A stretch of 64,000 nucleotides of DNA from Bacillota bacterium (GTDB taxonomy: Bacteria > Bacillota > Dethiobacteria > DTU022): NCBI GenBank assembly GCA_011389985.1, contig JAABTH010000010.1, positions 26,835 to 90,834 of the forward strand, written 5' to 3'. The position numbers and the translations under genes are program-made. This document shows, in pieces, positions 28,451-40,491 of this stretch. The notes under the pieces were generated by a model. The model was not told the origin of the DNA, made no database searches, and saw nothing but the letters and a program-made list of their open reading frames with translations. Position 1 is the stretch's first letter, and each line of letters begins with the position of its first letter.

Positions 28451-30865
28451 TTAGTGTTGAAAGGCCGAATCGCGATCTTCTTTTTCAGGCGGCAGATCAA
28501 GATTATCTTCTTTGATTTTTTTACTTCTCGTACCGTTTTTAGTCTTGCATACAGGTTCCACCAGGGCCACATCAAGCACTTCATCCATATGTTCGACCAG
28601 CTTTACCTCAACCTTTCGGCGTACATTTGCCGGTATATCGCTTAAGTCTCGCCGGTTCTCGGCGGGTAAAATTATATTCTTTATACCGGCACGATGTGCA
28701 GCCAACATTTTTTCCTTAACCCCGCCAATGGGCAAAACTCGGCCACGCAGGGTAATTTCACCGGTCATAGTTACATCTTTCCTGATCGGCACCCTGGTCA
28801 AAGCAGAGGCAAGAGCAGTAGCCATGGCAATTCCGGCCGAAGGGCCATCTTTAGGTATCGCTCCTTCCGGAACATGGATATGAATATCAATCTCTTCATA
28901 GAAGTTTTCTTCAAGACCAAGGGAATCAGCTCTTGAACGGATATAACTCATTGCAGCCTTGGCTGACTCCTGCATCACATCTCCAAGTTTTCCGGTTAAG
29001 GTCATTTTACCTTTACCCTTCATCAGGCTTACCTCTATAGATAAGATATCTCCACCGCTTTCCGTCCAGGCTAACCCTGTAGCAACACCCACTTCGTTTT
29101 CTTTTTCGGCTGCCCCAAAGCGGTAACGGGGAACTCCCAGATACTTCTGTAAATTACTTTTAGTGAGTTTTACATGCTTTTTACGATCTTTTACAACTTC
29201 ACGGGCTACTTTACGGCATATGGCTGAAATATTACGCTCAAGATTACGAACGCCCGCTTCCCGGGTATACTCGCGAATAACCCGCCTCACCGTTCCTTCA
29301 GAAATCTCAAGATTATTTTCAAACAAGCCGTGCTCTTTTAACTGCTTCGGGATAAGATATTGCCGGGCGATTTCCACCTTGTCTTCTTCTGTGTACCCGG
29401 GAATATGAATTAATTCCATCCGATCGCGCAGCGGTTGGGGAATATTGTAGGTTGTATTTCCGGTTGTAATGAACATTACCTGGGAAAGATCAAAAGGCAC
29501 TTCCACATAGTGATCGCTAAAAGAATTATTCTGTTCAGGATCTAATACCTCAAGAAGCGCCGAAGAAGGATCTCCCCTGAAATCAGTCGACATTTTATCA
29601 ATTTCATCCATTAGAAATACAGGATTTTTAGATTTAGCCTGACGCATCCCCTGAATAATCCGCCCGGGCAATGCTCCAATGTAAGTACGGCGGTGACCAC
29701 GTATTTCTGCCTCGTCGCGGACTCCGCCAAGTGAAATACGCACAAAGTTACGTTCAAGAGCCCTGGCTACAGACTTGGCCAAAGATGTTTTACCCACACC
29801 GGGTGGCCCCACCAGGCAAAGGATTGGGCCTTTTAGTTTTTCAGCCAGCTGTCTGACAGCCAGATATTCAACAATACGCTCCTTTACTTTCTCAAGACCA
29901 TAGTGATCTTCATTAAGGATTTGTTCAGCCATATCGAGGTCAAGACGATCATCGGTCTCCGTAACCCAGGGCAGTTCAAGAAGCCAGTCAAGGTAAGTTC
30001 TTATCACTGTGCCTTCCGCAGCTGCCGGAGGCATTTTCTCCAGTCGCTCAACTTCCTTGATAGCCTTATCTTCAACTTCCTCCGGAAGCTTGGCTTCAGC
30101 TATCTTTTCCCTGTACTCTTCAGCCTCAGCCATCCTTTCATCCTTTTCACCAAGTTCTTTCTGGATAGCTTTCATCTGCTCCCGCAGATAATATTCTTTC
30201 TGAGTCTTTTCCATTTGCTTACGAACTCGCAGGTTAATCTTACGCTCTATCTCAACAATCTCCATTTCACGGCCGAGGATATCATTTAAAACCTCAAGTC
30301 GTTTGCGGGGATCAATCGATTCCAGCAGTTCCTGCTTTTGTTGAATTTTCATGCTCAGGTGAGATGCTATTACATCGGTAAAACGCCCCGGCTCTTCAAT
30401 ATCTGAAACAGTAGTAAGTGTTTCAGGCGGAACCTTGCGGCTTATTTTTATATACTGCTCAAACTGGTAAAGAACGGTACGCATTAGCGCCTCAATTTCA
30501 GGAGTTTTTTTAGCAGCATCTTCTATAACTTCTACTGACGATTCGAGAAATAGTTCCTCTGTAAACAGCTTGATAATTTTAGCCCGGTTCAGACCTTCAA
30601 CCAAAACGCGAATTGTCCCGCCCGGCAGTTTAATCATCTGTTTTATACGGGCAACTGAGCCAACATCATGGATATCATCCCTGGCCGGCTCGTCAACCTT
30701 GGCGTCCTTCTGGGTGACCAGAAGAATGCGATTATCTTTCATCATTGCCCGTTCTAGCGCAGATATTGAGCGCTCGCGCCCCACGTCGAGATGTAGAACC
30801 ATATTTGGAAATACCAGCACCCCTCTTAAGGGTAAGACCGGTAAACTTTCTTTTTTTACAGCCAT
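28451..30865 (-). CDS. lon: ATP-dependent protease Lon
   Basis: [34 protein letters not shown] at 30865 ([15 protein letters not shown]) preferred over ORF start 30889. Confidence 0.96.
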   Translation of the reverse strand: MAVKKESLPVLPLRGVLVFPNMVLHLDVGRERSISALERAMMKDNRILLVTQKDAKVDEPARDDIHDVGSVARIKQMIKLPGGTIRVLVEGLNRAKIIKLFTEELFLESSVEVIEDAAKKTPEIEALMRTVLYQFEQYIKISRKVPPETLTTVSDIEEPGRFTDVIASHLSMKIQQKQELLESIDPRKRLEVLNDILGREMEIVEIERKINLRVRKQMEKTQKEYYLREQMKAIQKELGEKDERMAEAEEYREKIAEAKLPEEVEDKAIKEVERLEKMPPAAAEGTVIRTYLDWLLELPWVTETDDRLDLDMAEQILNEDHYGLEKVKERIVEYLAVRQLAEKLKGPILCLVGPPGVGKTSLAKSVARALERNFVRISLGGVRDEAEIRGHRRTYIGALPGRIIQGMRQAKSKNPVFLMDEIDKMSTDFRGDPSSALLEVLDPEQNNSFSDHYVEVPFDLSQVMFITTGNTTYNIPQPLRDRMELIHIPGYTEEDKVEIARQYLIPKQLKEHGLFENNLEISEGTVRRVIREYTREAGVRNLERNISAICRKVAREVVKDRKKHVKLTKSNLQKYLGVPRYRFGAAEKENEVGVATGLAWTESGGDILSIEVSLMKGKGKMTLTGKLGDVMQESAKAAMSYIRSRADSLGLEENFYEEIDIHIHVPEGAIPKDGPSAGIAMATALASALTRVPIRKDVTMTGEITLRGRVLPIGGVKEKMLAAHRAGIKNIILPAENRRDLSDIPANVRRKVEVKLVEHMDEVLDVALVEPVCKTKNGTRSKKIKEDNLDLPPEKEDRDSAFQH

Positions 30866-30989
30866 AACTTTAAACCACCTTTCCTTCAAAAGTAAAGCGA
30901 GAAGCCCCTTTTATGAAGATATTCGCTTCCCGCTTTTCTATTCCCTTGTTTGTAATTACTCACTTAGCCTTTTTCCAGTAAACTGCCGG

Positions 30990-32249
30990 CTAGGCAGACT
31001 CTTCTTTCTTTTTACGTTTATCTCTGGTTGCTAGCATAGGCGCTTCCTTGTTAACAACTACTTCACGGGTGATCACGCAGCGTTCAATATCTTCCCTTGA
31101 AGGAAGATCAAACATAACTTCCAGCAGCGTCTCTTCCAGAATAGCCCGGAGCCCCCTGGCTCCTGTATTTCTTTTCATAGCTTCTTCAGCAATTGCCTGC
31201 AAACAGTTATCTTTAAATTCAAGGGTAACTCCGTCAAGTTCAAAGATTTTCTGGTACTGTTTAATCAAAGCGTTGCGCGGTTCTTTCAAAATGCGCACAA
31301 ATGCATCACTGTCAAGTGGGTCAAGCGTGGCAACAACCGGTATACGTCCGACGAATTCCGGAATAAGACCATATTTGAGCAAGTCCTGGGGCAGAATCTG
31401 CTTTAATATGGCTCCAAGGTTACCGTCATCACGGGATACTACCTCTGCGCCAAAACCGATCCCTTTATTGCCAATGCGACTCTGCACTATTTTTTCTAAT
31501 CCATCAAAAGCGCCACCACAGATAAACAATATGTCAGTTGTATCTATTTGCATAAACTCCTGATGAGGGTGCTTACGCCCACCCTGCGGTGGAACGCTCG
31601 CAACTGTGCCTTCAAGAATTTTTAGCAGCGCCTGCTGAACTCCTTCTCCGGATACATCCCGGGTAATGGAGGGGTTATCGGTTTTTCGGGCAATCTTATC
31701 GATCTCATCGATATAGATAATGCCTTTTTCAGCTTTTTCCAGATCATAATCAGCGGCCTGGATAAGTTTAAGCAGGATATTCTCGACATCTTCGCCGACA
31801 TAACCGGCCTCTGTAAGCGAGGTAGCATCGGCTATAGCAAAAGGTACATTAAGGATTCTGGCCAAGGTTTGTGCCAGCAGGGTTTTACCAACCCCTGTCG
31901 GCCCAATCAGAACGATGTTACTTTTCTGCAATTCAACATCTTCTACTTTCTGGCCTGCGTTTACCCTCTTGTAGTGATTGTAAACAGCAACAGAAAGGCT
32001 CTTCTTTGCACCTTCCTGACCGATCACATACTGATCAAGCACCTCTTTGATATCCTGGGGTTTAGGCAGCTCAACCTTTCCCAGTTCAGTCTCGTCGCCT
32101 ATCTCTTCTTCAATTATTTCGTTGCACAGCTCTATGCATTCATCGCAGATATAAACCCCCGGACCGGCCACCAATTTACGAACCTGTTCCTGGCTTTTAC
32201 CGCAAAATGAACATTTCAGCTGTCCTTTTTCTTCGTTAAACTTAAACAT
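30990..32249 (-). CDS. clpX: ATP-dependent Clp protease ATP-binding subunit ClpX
   Basis: [14 protein letters not shown] zinc motif; [16 protein letters not shown]. Confidence 0.97.
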   Translation of the reverse strand: MFKFNEEKGQLKCSFCGKSQEQVRKLVAGPGVYICDECIELCNEIIEEEIGDETELGKVELPKPQDIKEVLDQYVIGQEGAKKSLSVAVYNHYKRVNAGQKVEDVELQKSNIVLIGPTGVGKTLLAQTLARILNVPFAIADATSLTEAGYVGEDVENILLKLIQAADYDLEKAEKGIIYIDEIDKIARKTDNPSITRDVSGEGVQQALLKILEGTVASVPPQGGRKHPHQEFMQIDTTDILFICGGAFDGLEKIVQSRIGNKGIGFGAEVVSRDDGNLGAILKQILPQDLLKYGLIPEFVGRIPVVATLDPLDSDAFVRILKEPRNALIKQYQKIFELDGVTLEFKDNCLQAIAEEAMKRNTGARGLRAILEETLLEVMFDLPSREDIERCVITREVVVNKEAPMLATRDKRKKKEESA

Positions 32250-32272
32250 TTGGAGAACTCACCTCATCTCCG

Positions 32273-32863
32273 CTATTTGGGTCTGTCAACCAGAATATCA
32301 TCAATCAAGCCGTAATTTTTAGCATCCTCTGCCGACATGAAAAAATCACGATCTGTATCATGGGAGATAGTTTCCACTGGCTGGCCGGTATTTTCGGCCA
32401 GTATCTGGTTTAATGACTCACGGATTTTTAAAATTTCTCGTGCATGTATTTCAATATCAACAGCCTGGCCCTGGGCGCCACCCATAGGTTGGTGCAGCAT
32501 TATACGGGAATTCGGAAGGGCAAAACGCTTGCCCTTTTCTCCCGCTGAAAGCAGAACTGCGCCAAAACTTGCAGCGAGTCCAACACATATTGTTGAAATC
32601 GATGGCTTAACATAGCGCATTGTATCCAGTATAGCCATTCCGGCATAGACAGAACCACCGGGAGAGTTTATATATATGTTGATATCTTTTTTGGGATCCT
32701 CAGATTCAAGAAAAAGCATCTGAGCCACTATTAGGTTGGCCACACTATCATCTACCGCACTGCCGAGAAAAATAATCCTATCCTTTAATAGCCGGGAATA
32801 TATATCGTAAGCCCTCTCACCACGGCTGGTCTGTTCAACTACCATCGGAACAAGTAAACTCAT
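32273..32863 (-). CDS. clpP: ATP-dependent Clp protease proteolytic subunit
   Basis: [54 protein letters not shown]. Confidence 0.96.
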   Translation of the reverse strand: MSLLVPMVVEQTSRGERAYDIYSRLLKDRIIFLGSAVDDSVANLIVAQMLFLESEDPKKDINIYINSPGGSVYAGMAILDTMRYVKPSISTICVGLAASFGAVLLSAGEKGKRFALPNSRIMLHQPMGGAQGQAVDIEIHAREILKIRESLNQILAENTGQPVETISHDTDRDFFMSAEDAKNYGLIDDILVDRPK

Positions 32864-32928
32864 ATTAAAACCTCCCTGCTTTTTTCAATTATTAATAACC
32901 ATTCTTACTTACAATATTATATCATAGA

Positions 32929-34383
32929 TTAACTATCTTTTTTTTCCTTTTCTTCCTGTTTATTTATATCTTTTTTTACTTTGTTTTTTTTAGGTTTAGC
33001 TGAAGTTTTCGCTTCTTTTTCTGCTTCGGCCTCAGGTTTTGTGCCTGCATCTTTGACAGCCTTTTCTTTCTTCTCAGGTTTATTTGGCTTTACCTTCTTT
33101 ATTTCGGCATTTTCAACCAGAAAATCAATAACTTTACGGATACGAATCTCTTCCACCATGACCGGAATACGACCCTGATTATCCAGAATGCCTCTGATCC
33201 TTTCGGGATCATCATTATAGCTTTCAGCTATTTCAGCTATTTTGGCCTCTATTTCGCTATCTTCAACAGTAATTCCTTCTTTTTTGGCAATAGCATCGAG
33301 AACCAGATTGGCCTTGGCTCTTTGCTCAGCTTCCTCTCTTCTGTCCTCGCGAATATCTTCCCTGGTTTTACCTGAAAGCTCAATAAACTGGTCCAGCCCC
33401 ATACCCTGGTAACGCAGGTAACTTTCAAGATCACCAAGCATCCTGTCAATCTGCCTGTCAACCAGTACTTTCGGAGTTTCAACCTCTGATGTGGCTGAAA
33501 CCTTTTCGATAAGATCCTCTTCAAGCTTGGATTTTGACTGATCTTCAGCGTTTTTCAACATCTTTTCTCTCAGATCGGCTTTCATCTCTGCCAAAGTTTC
33601 AAATTCACTTACCTCTTTAACAAATTCATCGTCGAGCTCAGGAAGCTCTTTTTCCTTGATCTGGTTAATTTTAACCTTGAAAACGGCATCTTTACCGGCC
33701 AGATCTTCCTTGCCATAATTATCGGGAAACTTCAACTTAACCTCAATTTCTTCTTCGGGAGATGCCCCAATGAGTTTCTCTTCAAACCCGGGGATGAATG
33801 AGTTTGAACCAATTTCAAGTGAGTAATTCTCAGCTTCTCCACCTTCAAAAAGTTCATCATCGACATAACCTTTAAAATCGATCATAACTATGTCGCCATC
33901 TTTAACAAAACCTTCTTCCCTGGGAATCAGGCGGGCATTCTGTTCTCTCAACATATACAGGTGATGATCGATTTGCATCTCATCGAGTTCAGCCTCTTCC
34001 TGTTCTACCTTTAACCCTTTGTGTTCACCGATTTCAACCGGAGGCAGCACTTCAACAACCGCATTGAATATTAAGGGCTTACCCTCCTCAACCTGAATCA
34101 GCTCAAAATCAGGATGGTTGATCGGGTCAATCTCCGCTTCCTTCAAAGCCTCATCATAAGCAAAAGGGACAAGCAATTCAAGCGCTTCTTCATGTAATAT
34201 TTCCGGGCCAAAACGCGATTCCAGTATTTGGCGCGGCACTTTACCCTTTCGAAACCCGGGTAGGTTTACTTTTTTAACAACCTTCCTGTAAGCTTTGGCC
34301 AGGGCGGTATCAACATCAGGTGCCGCTACCTCTATCTGAAGTTTTACCCTGCTATTCTCTATATTTTCCTTGCTTTTTAACAT
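32929..34383 (-). CDS. tig: Trigger factor with lysine-rich C-terminal extension
   Basis: NLPGFRKGKVPRQILESRFG signature; ATG at 34383 (MLKSKENIENS) preferred. Confidence 0.94.
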   Translation of the reverse strand: MLKSKENIENSRVKLQIEVAAPDVDTALAKAYRKVVKKVNLPGFRKGKVPRQILESRFGPEILHEEALELLVPFAYDEALKEAEIDPINHPDFELIQVEEGKPLIFNAVVEVLPPVEIGEHKGLKVEQEEAELDEMQIDHHLYMLREQNARLIPREEGFVKDGDIVMIDFKGYVDDELFEGGEAENYSLEIGSNSFIPGFEEKLIGASPEEEIEVKLKFPDNYGKEDLAGKDAVFKVKINQIKEKELPELDDEFVKEVSEFETLAEMKADLREKMLKNAEDQSKSKLEEDLIEKVSATSEVETPKVLVDRQIDRMLGDLESYLRYQGMGLDQFIELSGKTREDIREDRREEAEQRAKANLVLDAIAKKEGITVEDSEIEAKIAEIAESYNDDPERIRGILDNQGRIPVMVEEIRIRKVIDFLVENAEIKKVKPNKPEKKEKAVKDAGTKPEAEAEKEAKTSAKPKKNKVKKDINKQEEKEKKDS

Positions 34384-34627
34384 TACTTTCCTCTCCTTAC
34401 GCTTCAATTCTTGTTCGCGTCTTACAGTCCAAAATTTACCTTTAAATCAGGCCGTCTTTTTCAGCCTCAGTGTCAATAATAAAAACGCCTTATACAGAGG
34501 CGTTAACGAGCAAATATATATTAACATATAAAAATAAGGTAGACAACAGGGAATGAGCAGAGAATTAAGAAGAAAGAAAAGAGAATTCCAAAACCTTCTG
34601 ATCATCAATTAAAAATTGCGACACATC

Positions 34628-34681
34628 TTGATTATTATCTCAAAATAATATACAATAAGTAGCGAATGAGGATTCATTCAT
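34628..34681 (+). promoter_or_regulatory. Promoter and FadR-type operator of the fad operon
   Basis: TTGATT (34628-34633)-N17-TACAAT (34651-34656); operator GCGAATGAGGATTCATTCAT (34662-34681) with perfect GAATGA-ggat-TCATTC inverted repeat. Confidence 0.7.
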
Positions 34682-34700
34682 TTCGGGATGGAGGGGTTTT

Positions 34701-35282
34701 GTGGCCAAACGAACCGGTGAGAAATACCAGGTTATTTTAGAAGCGGCCGTAAAGACCTTTGCCCGTACCGGTTTTCATCGCACCCGCATTGCCGATATTG
34801 CCGGCGAAGCCGGTGTCGCCGATGGAACCGTCTACATCTACTTCAAAAACAAAGAAGATATACTGATTTCCCTTTTTCAGAATTTAATGAACACCTTTGT
34901 TGAAGAACTTAAAAATGAGCTGTTACAATGTCAAAATGCTAATGAAAAGCTCGAAAGGATAATTACTTATCACCTGACCACCCTGGCAAACCGGCCGGAT
35001 CAGGCCAAGGTAACCCAGATCGAGCTGCGGCAGATTGATCAGGTAATCAACAAGGGCATCTCCAAACCGCTGAAAAGCTATTTCTATCTTATTGAGGAGG
35101 TGGTTGAAGAAGGTAAAAAGCAAGGTCTGTACCGGCATAATCTCGATACCAGGATTGCCCGAAAAGTTATATTTGGCGCAATTGATGAAGTGATTACCTG
35201 CTGGGTTATGTCAGGCAAAGCGTATGATTTAATTGCTTTAAGAAATCCTGTATTCGAATTGCTGGTTAAAGGACTGCAATAG
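34701..35282 (+). CDS. TetR/AcrR-family regulator, FadR-like
   Basis: AAVKTFARTGFHRTRIADIAGEAGVADGTVYIYFKNKEDIL; first gene before fadN-fadA. Confidence 0.88.
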   Translation: MAKRTGEKYQVILEAAVKTFARTGFHRTRIADIAGEAGVADGTVYIYFKNKEDILISLFQNLMNTFVEELKNELLQCQNANEKLERIITYHLTTLANRPDQAKVTQIELRQIDQVINKGISKPLKSYFYLIEEVVEEGKKQGLYRHNLDTRIARKVIFGAIDEVITCWVMSGKAYDLIALRNPVFELLVKGLQ

Positions 35283-35344
35283 CTTTAGACATTAATAAAT
35301 CTGTAATACTCTGGTTTAAACACAAGTTACAAGGAGGTATTTTA

Positions 35345-37753
35345 ATGGCCTTGAAAGAAATTCGAAAGGCTGCTGTTCTCGGTGCCGGGGTCATGGGAGC
35401 CACTATTGCCGCTCATCTGGCCAATGTGGGTATTCCGGTTTATCTGCTCGATATAGTTCCCCGTGAGCTAACCCCGGATGAAGAAAAAAAAGGTTTAACT
35501 TTGGAAAGTCCGGAAGTTCGTAACCGCCTTTCTGAAATGGGAAAGCAAGCACTACTGAAAAACAAACAAAAACCTCTTTACCGCGATTCAAATATCGATT
35601 TAATTACTCCCGGTAACTTCGAAGACGACATGGTAAGGCTAAAAGATGTCGACTGGGTCATAGAAGTTATTGTCGAAAATATGGATATCAAGAAAAAAGT
35701 TTTTAAGCAGGTTGAAGAAAACTGGAATCCGGGCACAATAGTTTCTTCAAACACATCGGGACTTTCAATCAACGAAATGGTTGTCGATAACTCGGCGGAA
35801 TTTCGCCGTTACTTCCTGGGAACACACTTTTTTAACCCACCCCGCTGGATGAAACTGCTTGAAATAATACCCTGCAAAGATACTTCTGATGAAGTCCTTA
35901 ACTTTATGCATCGTTTCTGTGAAAGAGTTCTCGGTAAAGGGGTTGTATTTGCCAAAGACACCCCCAACTTTATTGCCAACCGCATCGGCACCTATGCTAT
36001 GGCCTACACAATGAACCTGATGGAAAAAGAAAAAATGACCATAGAAGAAGTTGATACAATTACAGGTCCACCGATGGGACACCCGAAGAGCGCTTCATTT
36101 CGCACTCTCGATATGGTCGGGCTCGACACCTTCTGTCATGTGGCCCGCACTGTTTATGAAAAGTCAGAAGACCCCGCTGAAAAAGAAGTCTTTGATCTTC
36201 CCGGATTTCTTCAGAAGATGATCGACAATAAAATGCTTGGTGACAAAACCAAGCAGGGCTTTTATAAAAAAATCAAAGGCGAGGGCGGCTCTGAAATTTT
36301 GGCTCTCGACTATGAAAAAATGGAATACCGGCCCAAGGAAAAAATCCGTTTTGATATTCTCGGAAAAACCAGGCACGAAGAACTGAAAGTAGGCTTTAAG
36401 ATGCTCGTCGAGGCTGATCAAAAAGCCGGAAAATTTGCCTGGGAACTAACTAAAAACTTTTTAGTCTACAGCGCTTCCCTGATTCCTGAAATCGCAGATG
36501 ATATTTACAATGTCGATCGGGCTATGCGCTGGGGCTTTAACTGGAAGCTTGGCCCCTTTGAAAGCTGGGATGTAATCGGGCTCAGGGAAAGTGTTGAACG
36601 GATGAAGGAAGAAGGCCTTAAAATCCCGGCTAATGTTGAAGAAATGATCAGTAAGGGATTTGAAAGCTTCTATAAGGAAGATGAAAAAGGAAATCGCTCT
36701 TATTATGATTTCGCCTCCAAGGATTATAAACCGGTTCCTGTCAGCACCGAGATAATCAGCCTTCCCTCTCTTAAAAAACAGAACAAGCTGATCAAAGGCA
36801 ACGATGACGGCAGCCTGATTGATATGGGCGATGGTGTCTGCTGCTTGGAGCAGCACAGTCCTCAGCAGGCGCTTTCGCCGATGTTCTGGGATTTCGTCCA
36901 CGAAGCGGTTGAAGAAGCTGAGACAAACTATGTCGGGATGGTAGTGGGAAACCACGCCAACAATTTCTGTGTTGGCGCCAACGTTGCCCTGATGCTGATG
37001 GGCGCTCAGTCCGGCGAATGGGATATGCTTGAAAAAGCCAACATCAGCCTGCAAAGCGGCCTGATGAAGCTTAAGTATTCAAGAATACCTGTTGTAGCCG
37101 CTCCTTTCCAGATGACTCTGGGCGGCGGAATGGAGCTTATTTCTCACTGTGACCGCGTCCAGGCTGCTGCTGATACATTCCTCGGCCAGGTTGAAATGGG
37201 AATGGGCTTAATACCCGGCGCCGGAGGCAACAAGGAGCTCCTGATTCGAATGACCGAAGGGTTGCGCGATGATACAAAAGTAGACCGTCTACCCTACGTG
37301 CAGAAAGCGTTCGAAGCAATCGCCATGGCTACCGTCTCATCCAGCGCCCAACATGCCCAGGAACTGGGTTTCTTGAGAAAAACAGATAATATAACTGTTA
37401 ACCAGGATTACCTGCTTCATGATGCTAAGCAGACTGTTCTGGCTATGGTTATGGAAGGATATAAACCACCCAAACCAAAAATGATCAGGGTACTGGGCGA
37501 ATATGGAATAGCCACATTCAAAGTAGGCGTGCAGAATATGCTCTGGGGCGGCTATATTACCGAATATGAACAAAAAATTGCCGAAGCAATTGCTTATGTG
37601 CTCTGCGGGGGCAATATCAAACCCGATTCGCTTGTAACTGAACAATACCTGCTTGATATTGAAAGAGAAAAATTCAAAAGCCTTCTTGGTGAAGAAAAGA
37701 CACAGGAAAGAATCACTCATTTCCTCACCACAGGCAAGCCTTTGAGGAATTAA
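35345..37753 (+). CDS. fadN: 3-hydroxyacyl-CoA dehydrogenase / enoyl-CoA hydratase (FadN-like)
   Basis: 802 aa; [47 protein letters not shown]-terminal crotonase-like region. Confidence 0.93.
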   Translation: MALKEIRKAAVLGAGVMGATIAAHLANVGIPVYLLDIVPRELTPDEEKKGLTLESPEVRNRLSEMGKQALLKNKQKPLYRDSNIDLITPGNFEDDMVRLKDVDWVIEVIVENMDIKKKVFKQVEENWNPGTIVSSNTSGLSINEMVVDNSAEFRRYFLGTHFFNPPRWMKLLEIIPCKDTSDEVLNFMHRFCERVLGKGVVFAKDTPNFIANRIGTYAMAYTMNLMEKEKMTIEEVDTITGPPMGHPKSASFRTLDMVGLDTFCHVARTVYEKSEDPAEKEVFDLPGFLQKMIDNKMLGDKTKQGFYKKIKGEGGSEILALDYEKMEYRPKEKIRFDILGKTRHEELKVGFKMLVEADQKAGKFAWELTKNFLVYSASLIPEIADDIYNVDRAMRWGFNWKLGPFESWDVIGLRESVERMKEEGLKIPANVEEMISKGFESFYKEDEKGNRSYYDFASKDYKPVPVSTEIISLPSLKKQNKLIKGNDDGSLIDMGDGVCCLEQHSPQQALSPMFWDFVHEAVEEAETNYVGMVVGNHANNFCVGANVALMLMGAQSGEWDMLEKANISLQSGLMKLKYSRIPVVAAPFQMTLGGGMELISHCDRVQAAADTFLGQVEMGMGLIPGAGGNKELLIRMTEGLRDDTKVDRLPYVQKAFEAIAMATVSSSAQHAQELGFLRKTDNITVNQDYLLHDAKQTVLAMVMEGYKPPKPKMIRVLGEYGIATFKVGVQNMLWGGYITEYEQKIAEAIAYVLCGGNIKPDSLVTEQYLLDIEREKFKSLLGEEKTQERITHFLTTGKPLRN

Positions 37754-37770
37754 TGAAGGAGGTTAGGAGA

Positions 37771-38946
37771 ATGAAAGAAGCTGTTATAGTTTCCAGTGTA
37801 CGAACAGCAATCGGCAGGGCGCCGCGAGGCAAATTGCGTTATACACGCCCCGAATATATGGGTTCTGTTGCCGTAACTGAAGCAATTGCCCGTGCCAAAG
37901 GTTTAGATCCTGCTGAGATTGAAGATGTTATCCTCGGTTGTTCTTTCCCGGAGGCAGAACAGGGCATGAACTTAGGTAGAATTGTCGCCTTGCAGGCCGG
38001 TTTGCCCGACAGTGTGCCGGGTCAGACAGTAAACCGATTTTGTTCATCAGGCCTTCAATCTATTGCAATGGCTGCTGAAAGAATCATGTGCGGCTTTGCT
38101 GATATTATTGTAGCCGGGGGCGTAGAAAGCATGAGCATGGTACCTATGGGCGGCAATAAACTTGCTCCCAGTCCTGTTCTGGCTGAAAAACATATTGAAA
38201 CTTATACCCCAATGGGTATCACTGCAGAAAACGTAGCCCAACGTTTCAATATATCCCGTGAGGATCAGGACAAGTTTGGCCTGGCCAGCCAGCAGAAGGC
38301 TGCTGCTGCCACAAAAGAGGGCCGCTTTAAAGACGAAATAGTTCCGATGAAAATCGTGAACCGTTCAGTAGGGCCGGACAATAAAATAGTAGAAGAAGAA
38401 TTTACTTTCGATGTCGATGAGGGTATTCGTGATACAACCTTTGAAGCACTGGCCAAATTGCGCCCTGCCTTTAATGTAAAAGGCTCAGTTACAGCAGGCA
38501 ACTCTTCGCAGACCAGTGACGGCGCTGCAGCAGCAGTGGTTATGTCTGCTGAAAAAGCGGCTGCACTTGGTCTTGAGCCGCTAGCAGTATTTCGCGGTTT
38601 TGCCGTTGCCGGCTGCCCGCCTGAAATCATGGGCGTTGGCCCAGCTTATGCAATTCCGAAACTGATGCAGTTAACCGGCAAAAAGATCTCAGACATTGAC
38701 CTTTTTGAATTAAATGAAGCTTTTGCATCGCAGGCACTTTACTGTGTGCGTGAGCTTGATCTTAATCCCGATATTGTCAATGTCAACGGCGGAGCAATTG
38801 CTTTAGGGCATCCGCTTGGCTGCACAGGAGCAAAACTTACCGCAACCCTGCTGCATGAAATGGGCCGCCGCGAATCGCGCTACGGTGTCGTTTCAATGTG
38901 CATCGGCGGCGGTATGGGCGCTGCCGGATTATTCGAACGCGCCTAA
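37771..38946 (+). CDS. fadA: Acetyl-CoA acyltransferase (thiolase)
   Basis: [42 protein letters not shown] at 37771 with AAGGAGG upstream preferred over 37753. Confidence 0.93.
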   Translation: MKEAVIVSSVRTAIGRAPRGKLRYTRPEYMGSVAVTEAIARAKGLDPAEIEDVILGCSFPEAEQGMNLGRIVALQAGLPDSVPGQTVNRFCSSGLQSIAMAAERIMCGFADIIVAGGVESMSMVPMGGNKLAPSPVLAEKHIETYTPMGITAENVAQRFNISREDQDKFGLASQQKAAAATKEGRFKDEIVPMKIVNRSVGPDNKIVEEEFTFDVDEGIRDTTFEALAKLRPAFNVKGSVTAGNSSQTSDGAAAAVVMSAEKAAALGLEPLAVFRGFAVAGCPPEIMGVGPAYAIPKLMQLTGKKISDIDLFELNEAFASQALYCVRELDLNPDIVNVNGGAIALGHPLGCTGAKLTATLLHEMGRRESRYGVVSMCIGGGMGAAGLFERA

Positions 38947-39020
38947 GCGTAAAATTGAACAAACTAAAAACCAAATAAGGAGCACGAAGCTTAATTTGCC
39001 CGAAGCGTTGTGGTATGATT

Positions 39021-39043
39021 AAGTGGAGTGCTCCACTTTTATT
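39021..39043 (+). terminator. Intrinsic terminator of the fad operon
   Basis: AAGTGG-agtgct-CCACTT followed by TTATTT. Confidence 0.6.
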
Positions 39044-39143
39044 TAGATGTAATCATAAAATATTCGCTCTTAAAAAACTTTTGAAAAACATACCGGTTCA
39101 TCAACAACACCATAATATTTAAGCCGGTAGGAAAGGAATAATA

Positions 39144-40319
39144 ATGATCCCTCGGGAAGAGTTGTATGGTCGAATTAAGAAACTGCAGAATGCAATGCAG
39201 AAAGACGATCTGGCCGGAGCGCTGCTTGTGCAGAGAGCTGATCTTTTTTATTTCAGCGGCACAGGACAAAATGCCCACCTTTTTGTTCCTGCGGAAGGGG
39301 AACCTGTATTAATCGTCAAAAAATCTTTAATCAGAGCTGAAAGGGAAAGTACAATAGATAAAATTATTCCCTTTCAGGGTTGGAGTGAACTTGCCCGCCT
39401 AATCGCTGACTATGCACCGAATAATTCAAAAATTGGCCTTGAAAATGATGTACTTCCGGTTAACCTCTACAATCGCTACCGAAAGTTACTCGACAATTAC
39501 AATATTGTAGACATTTCAAACCAGGTTCGGACTATACGTGCAGTAAAATCCAACTATGAATTAAATATCATGCGCAAATCGGCCATGATTAGTGCAGCTG
39601 TATTCACCCATGCCCGCGAAGTAATACGGGAAGGCTTAAGTGAAGTTGAGCTGGCCGGTGAACTTGAACTTTTAGCACGCACTATGGGACACCAGGGCGC
39701 CGTTCGTATGCGTGGTTTTAACCAGGAATTATATTTTGGACATATAATGGCAGGGGATAACGCCGCAACAGTCAGCTTTTTTGATGGCCCCACCGGAGGC
39801 TCAGGCCTTAATCCATCATACCCGCAGGGGGCGGGAAAAGCTGTTATCAAAAGGAATGAACCGGTGCTTGTCGATTTTGTCAGCGTCCTTGACGGCTACA
39901 TGGTCGATCAAACCCGTTCATTTTGTATCGGCGAACTCAAACCTCACCTTCAGGCAGCCTATAACCAGGCAGTTTTTATCAGGAACGTGCTGGCAAAAAA
40001 AGGCAAACCGGGTGTTTTGGGAAGCGCTCTCTACTGCCGGGCTGAAGAGCTTGCTGCCGAAGCAGGGCTAGCTAATCATTTTATGGGTTACACAGAAAAA
40101 GTAAGTTTTGTCGGACATGGTGTTGGAATTGAGCTTGATGAACTTCCGGTTATTGCCCGCGGACTTGATACCCCACTTGAAGAAGGAATGGTTTTTGCCC
40201 TTGAGCCAAAGTTTATATTTCCCGGAGAAGGAACTGTCGGAATTGAAGATACCTTTGTAGTCGGTTGCGACAGGTTGGAACTGCTAACCCCTTTCAGCGA
40301 CAAACTGCAGACACTTTAA
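39144..40319 (+). CDS. M24-family Xaa-Pro aminopeptidase-like protein
   Basis: Creatinase-like N-terminus plus M24 motifs (VDFVSVLDGYMVDQTRSF, VGHGVGIELDELP, FALEPKF). Confidence 0.9.
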   Translation: MIPREELYGRIKKLQNAMQKDDLAGALLVQRADLFYFSGTGQNAHLFVPAEGEPVLIVKKSLIRAERESTIDKIIPFQGWSELARLIADYAPNNSKIGLENDVLPVNLYNRYRKLLDNYNIVDISNQVRTIRAVKSNYELNIMRKSAMISAAVFTHAREVIREGLSEVELAGELELLARTMGHQGAVRMRGFNQELYFGHIMAGDNAATVSFFDGPTGGSGLNPSYPQGAGKAVIKRNEPVLVDFVSVLDGYMVDQTRSFCIGELKPHLQAAYNQAVFIRNVLAKKGKPGVLGSALYCRAEELAAEAGLANHFMGYTEKVSFVGHGVGIELDELPVIARGLDTPLEEGMVFALEPKFIFPGEGTVGIEDTFVVGCDRLELLTPFSDKLQTL

Positions 40320-40407
40320 ATGAGCGGCGCCTGTCTGAACATAACCAGGCAAGCACTCAATAAAAAATCAGCTGAAAGAGCCGAACTGGCTCTCAATTGT
40401 TGGCTTA

Positions 40408-40491
40408 TCAGCCACTGCCGCCTCCACACCCGGCCAAAAAAATCAGCGAAGCTAACGTAAGGGCTACAAAAAGCAGGTAATTCCGGCTCAT
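40408..40491 (-). CDS. Putative 27-aa lipopeptide/micro-lipoprotein
   Basis: MSRNYLLFVALTLASLIFLAGCGGGSG*: charged N-terminus, hydrophobic core, LAGC lipobox; SD GGAGGGGGTG; upstream TTGTCA-N17-TATTAA (40522-40550). Confidence 0.5.
   Translation of the reverse strand: MSRNYLLFVALTLASLIFLAGCGGGSG

Noticed and set aside
31048-31563. 171-aa plus-strand ORF
   Set aside because: Antisense to clpX; low-complexity Ser-rich translation typical of reverse-strand frames.
36461-37054. 197-aa minus-strand ORF
   Set aside because: Antisense inside fadN, a well-supported gene.
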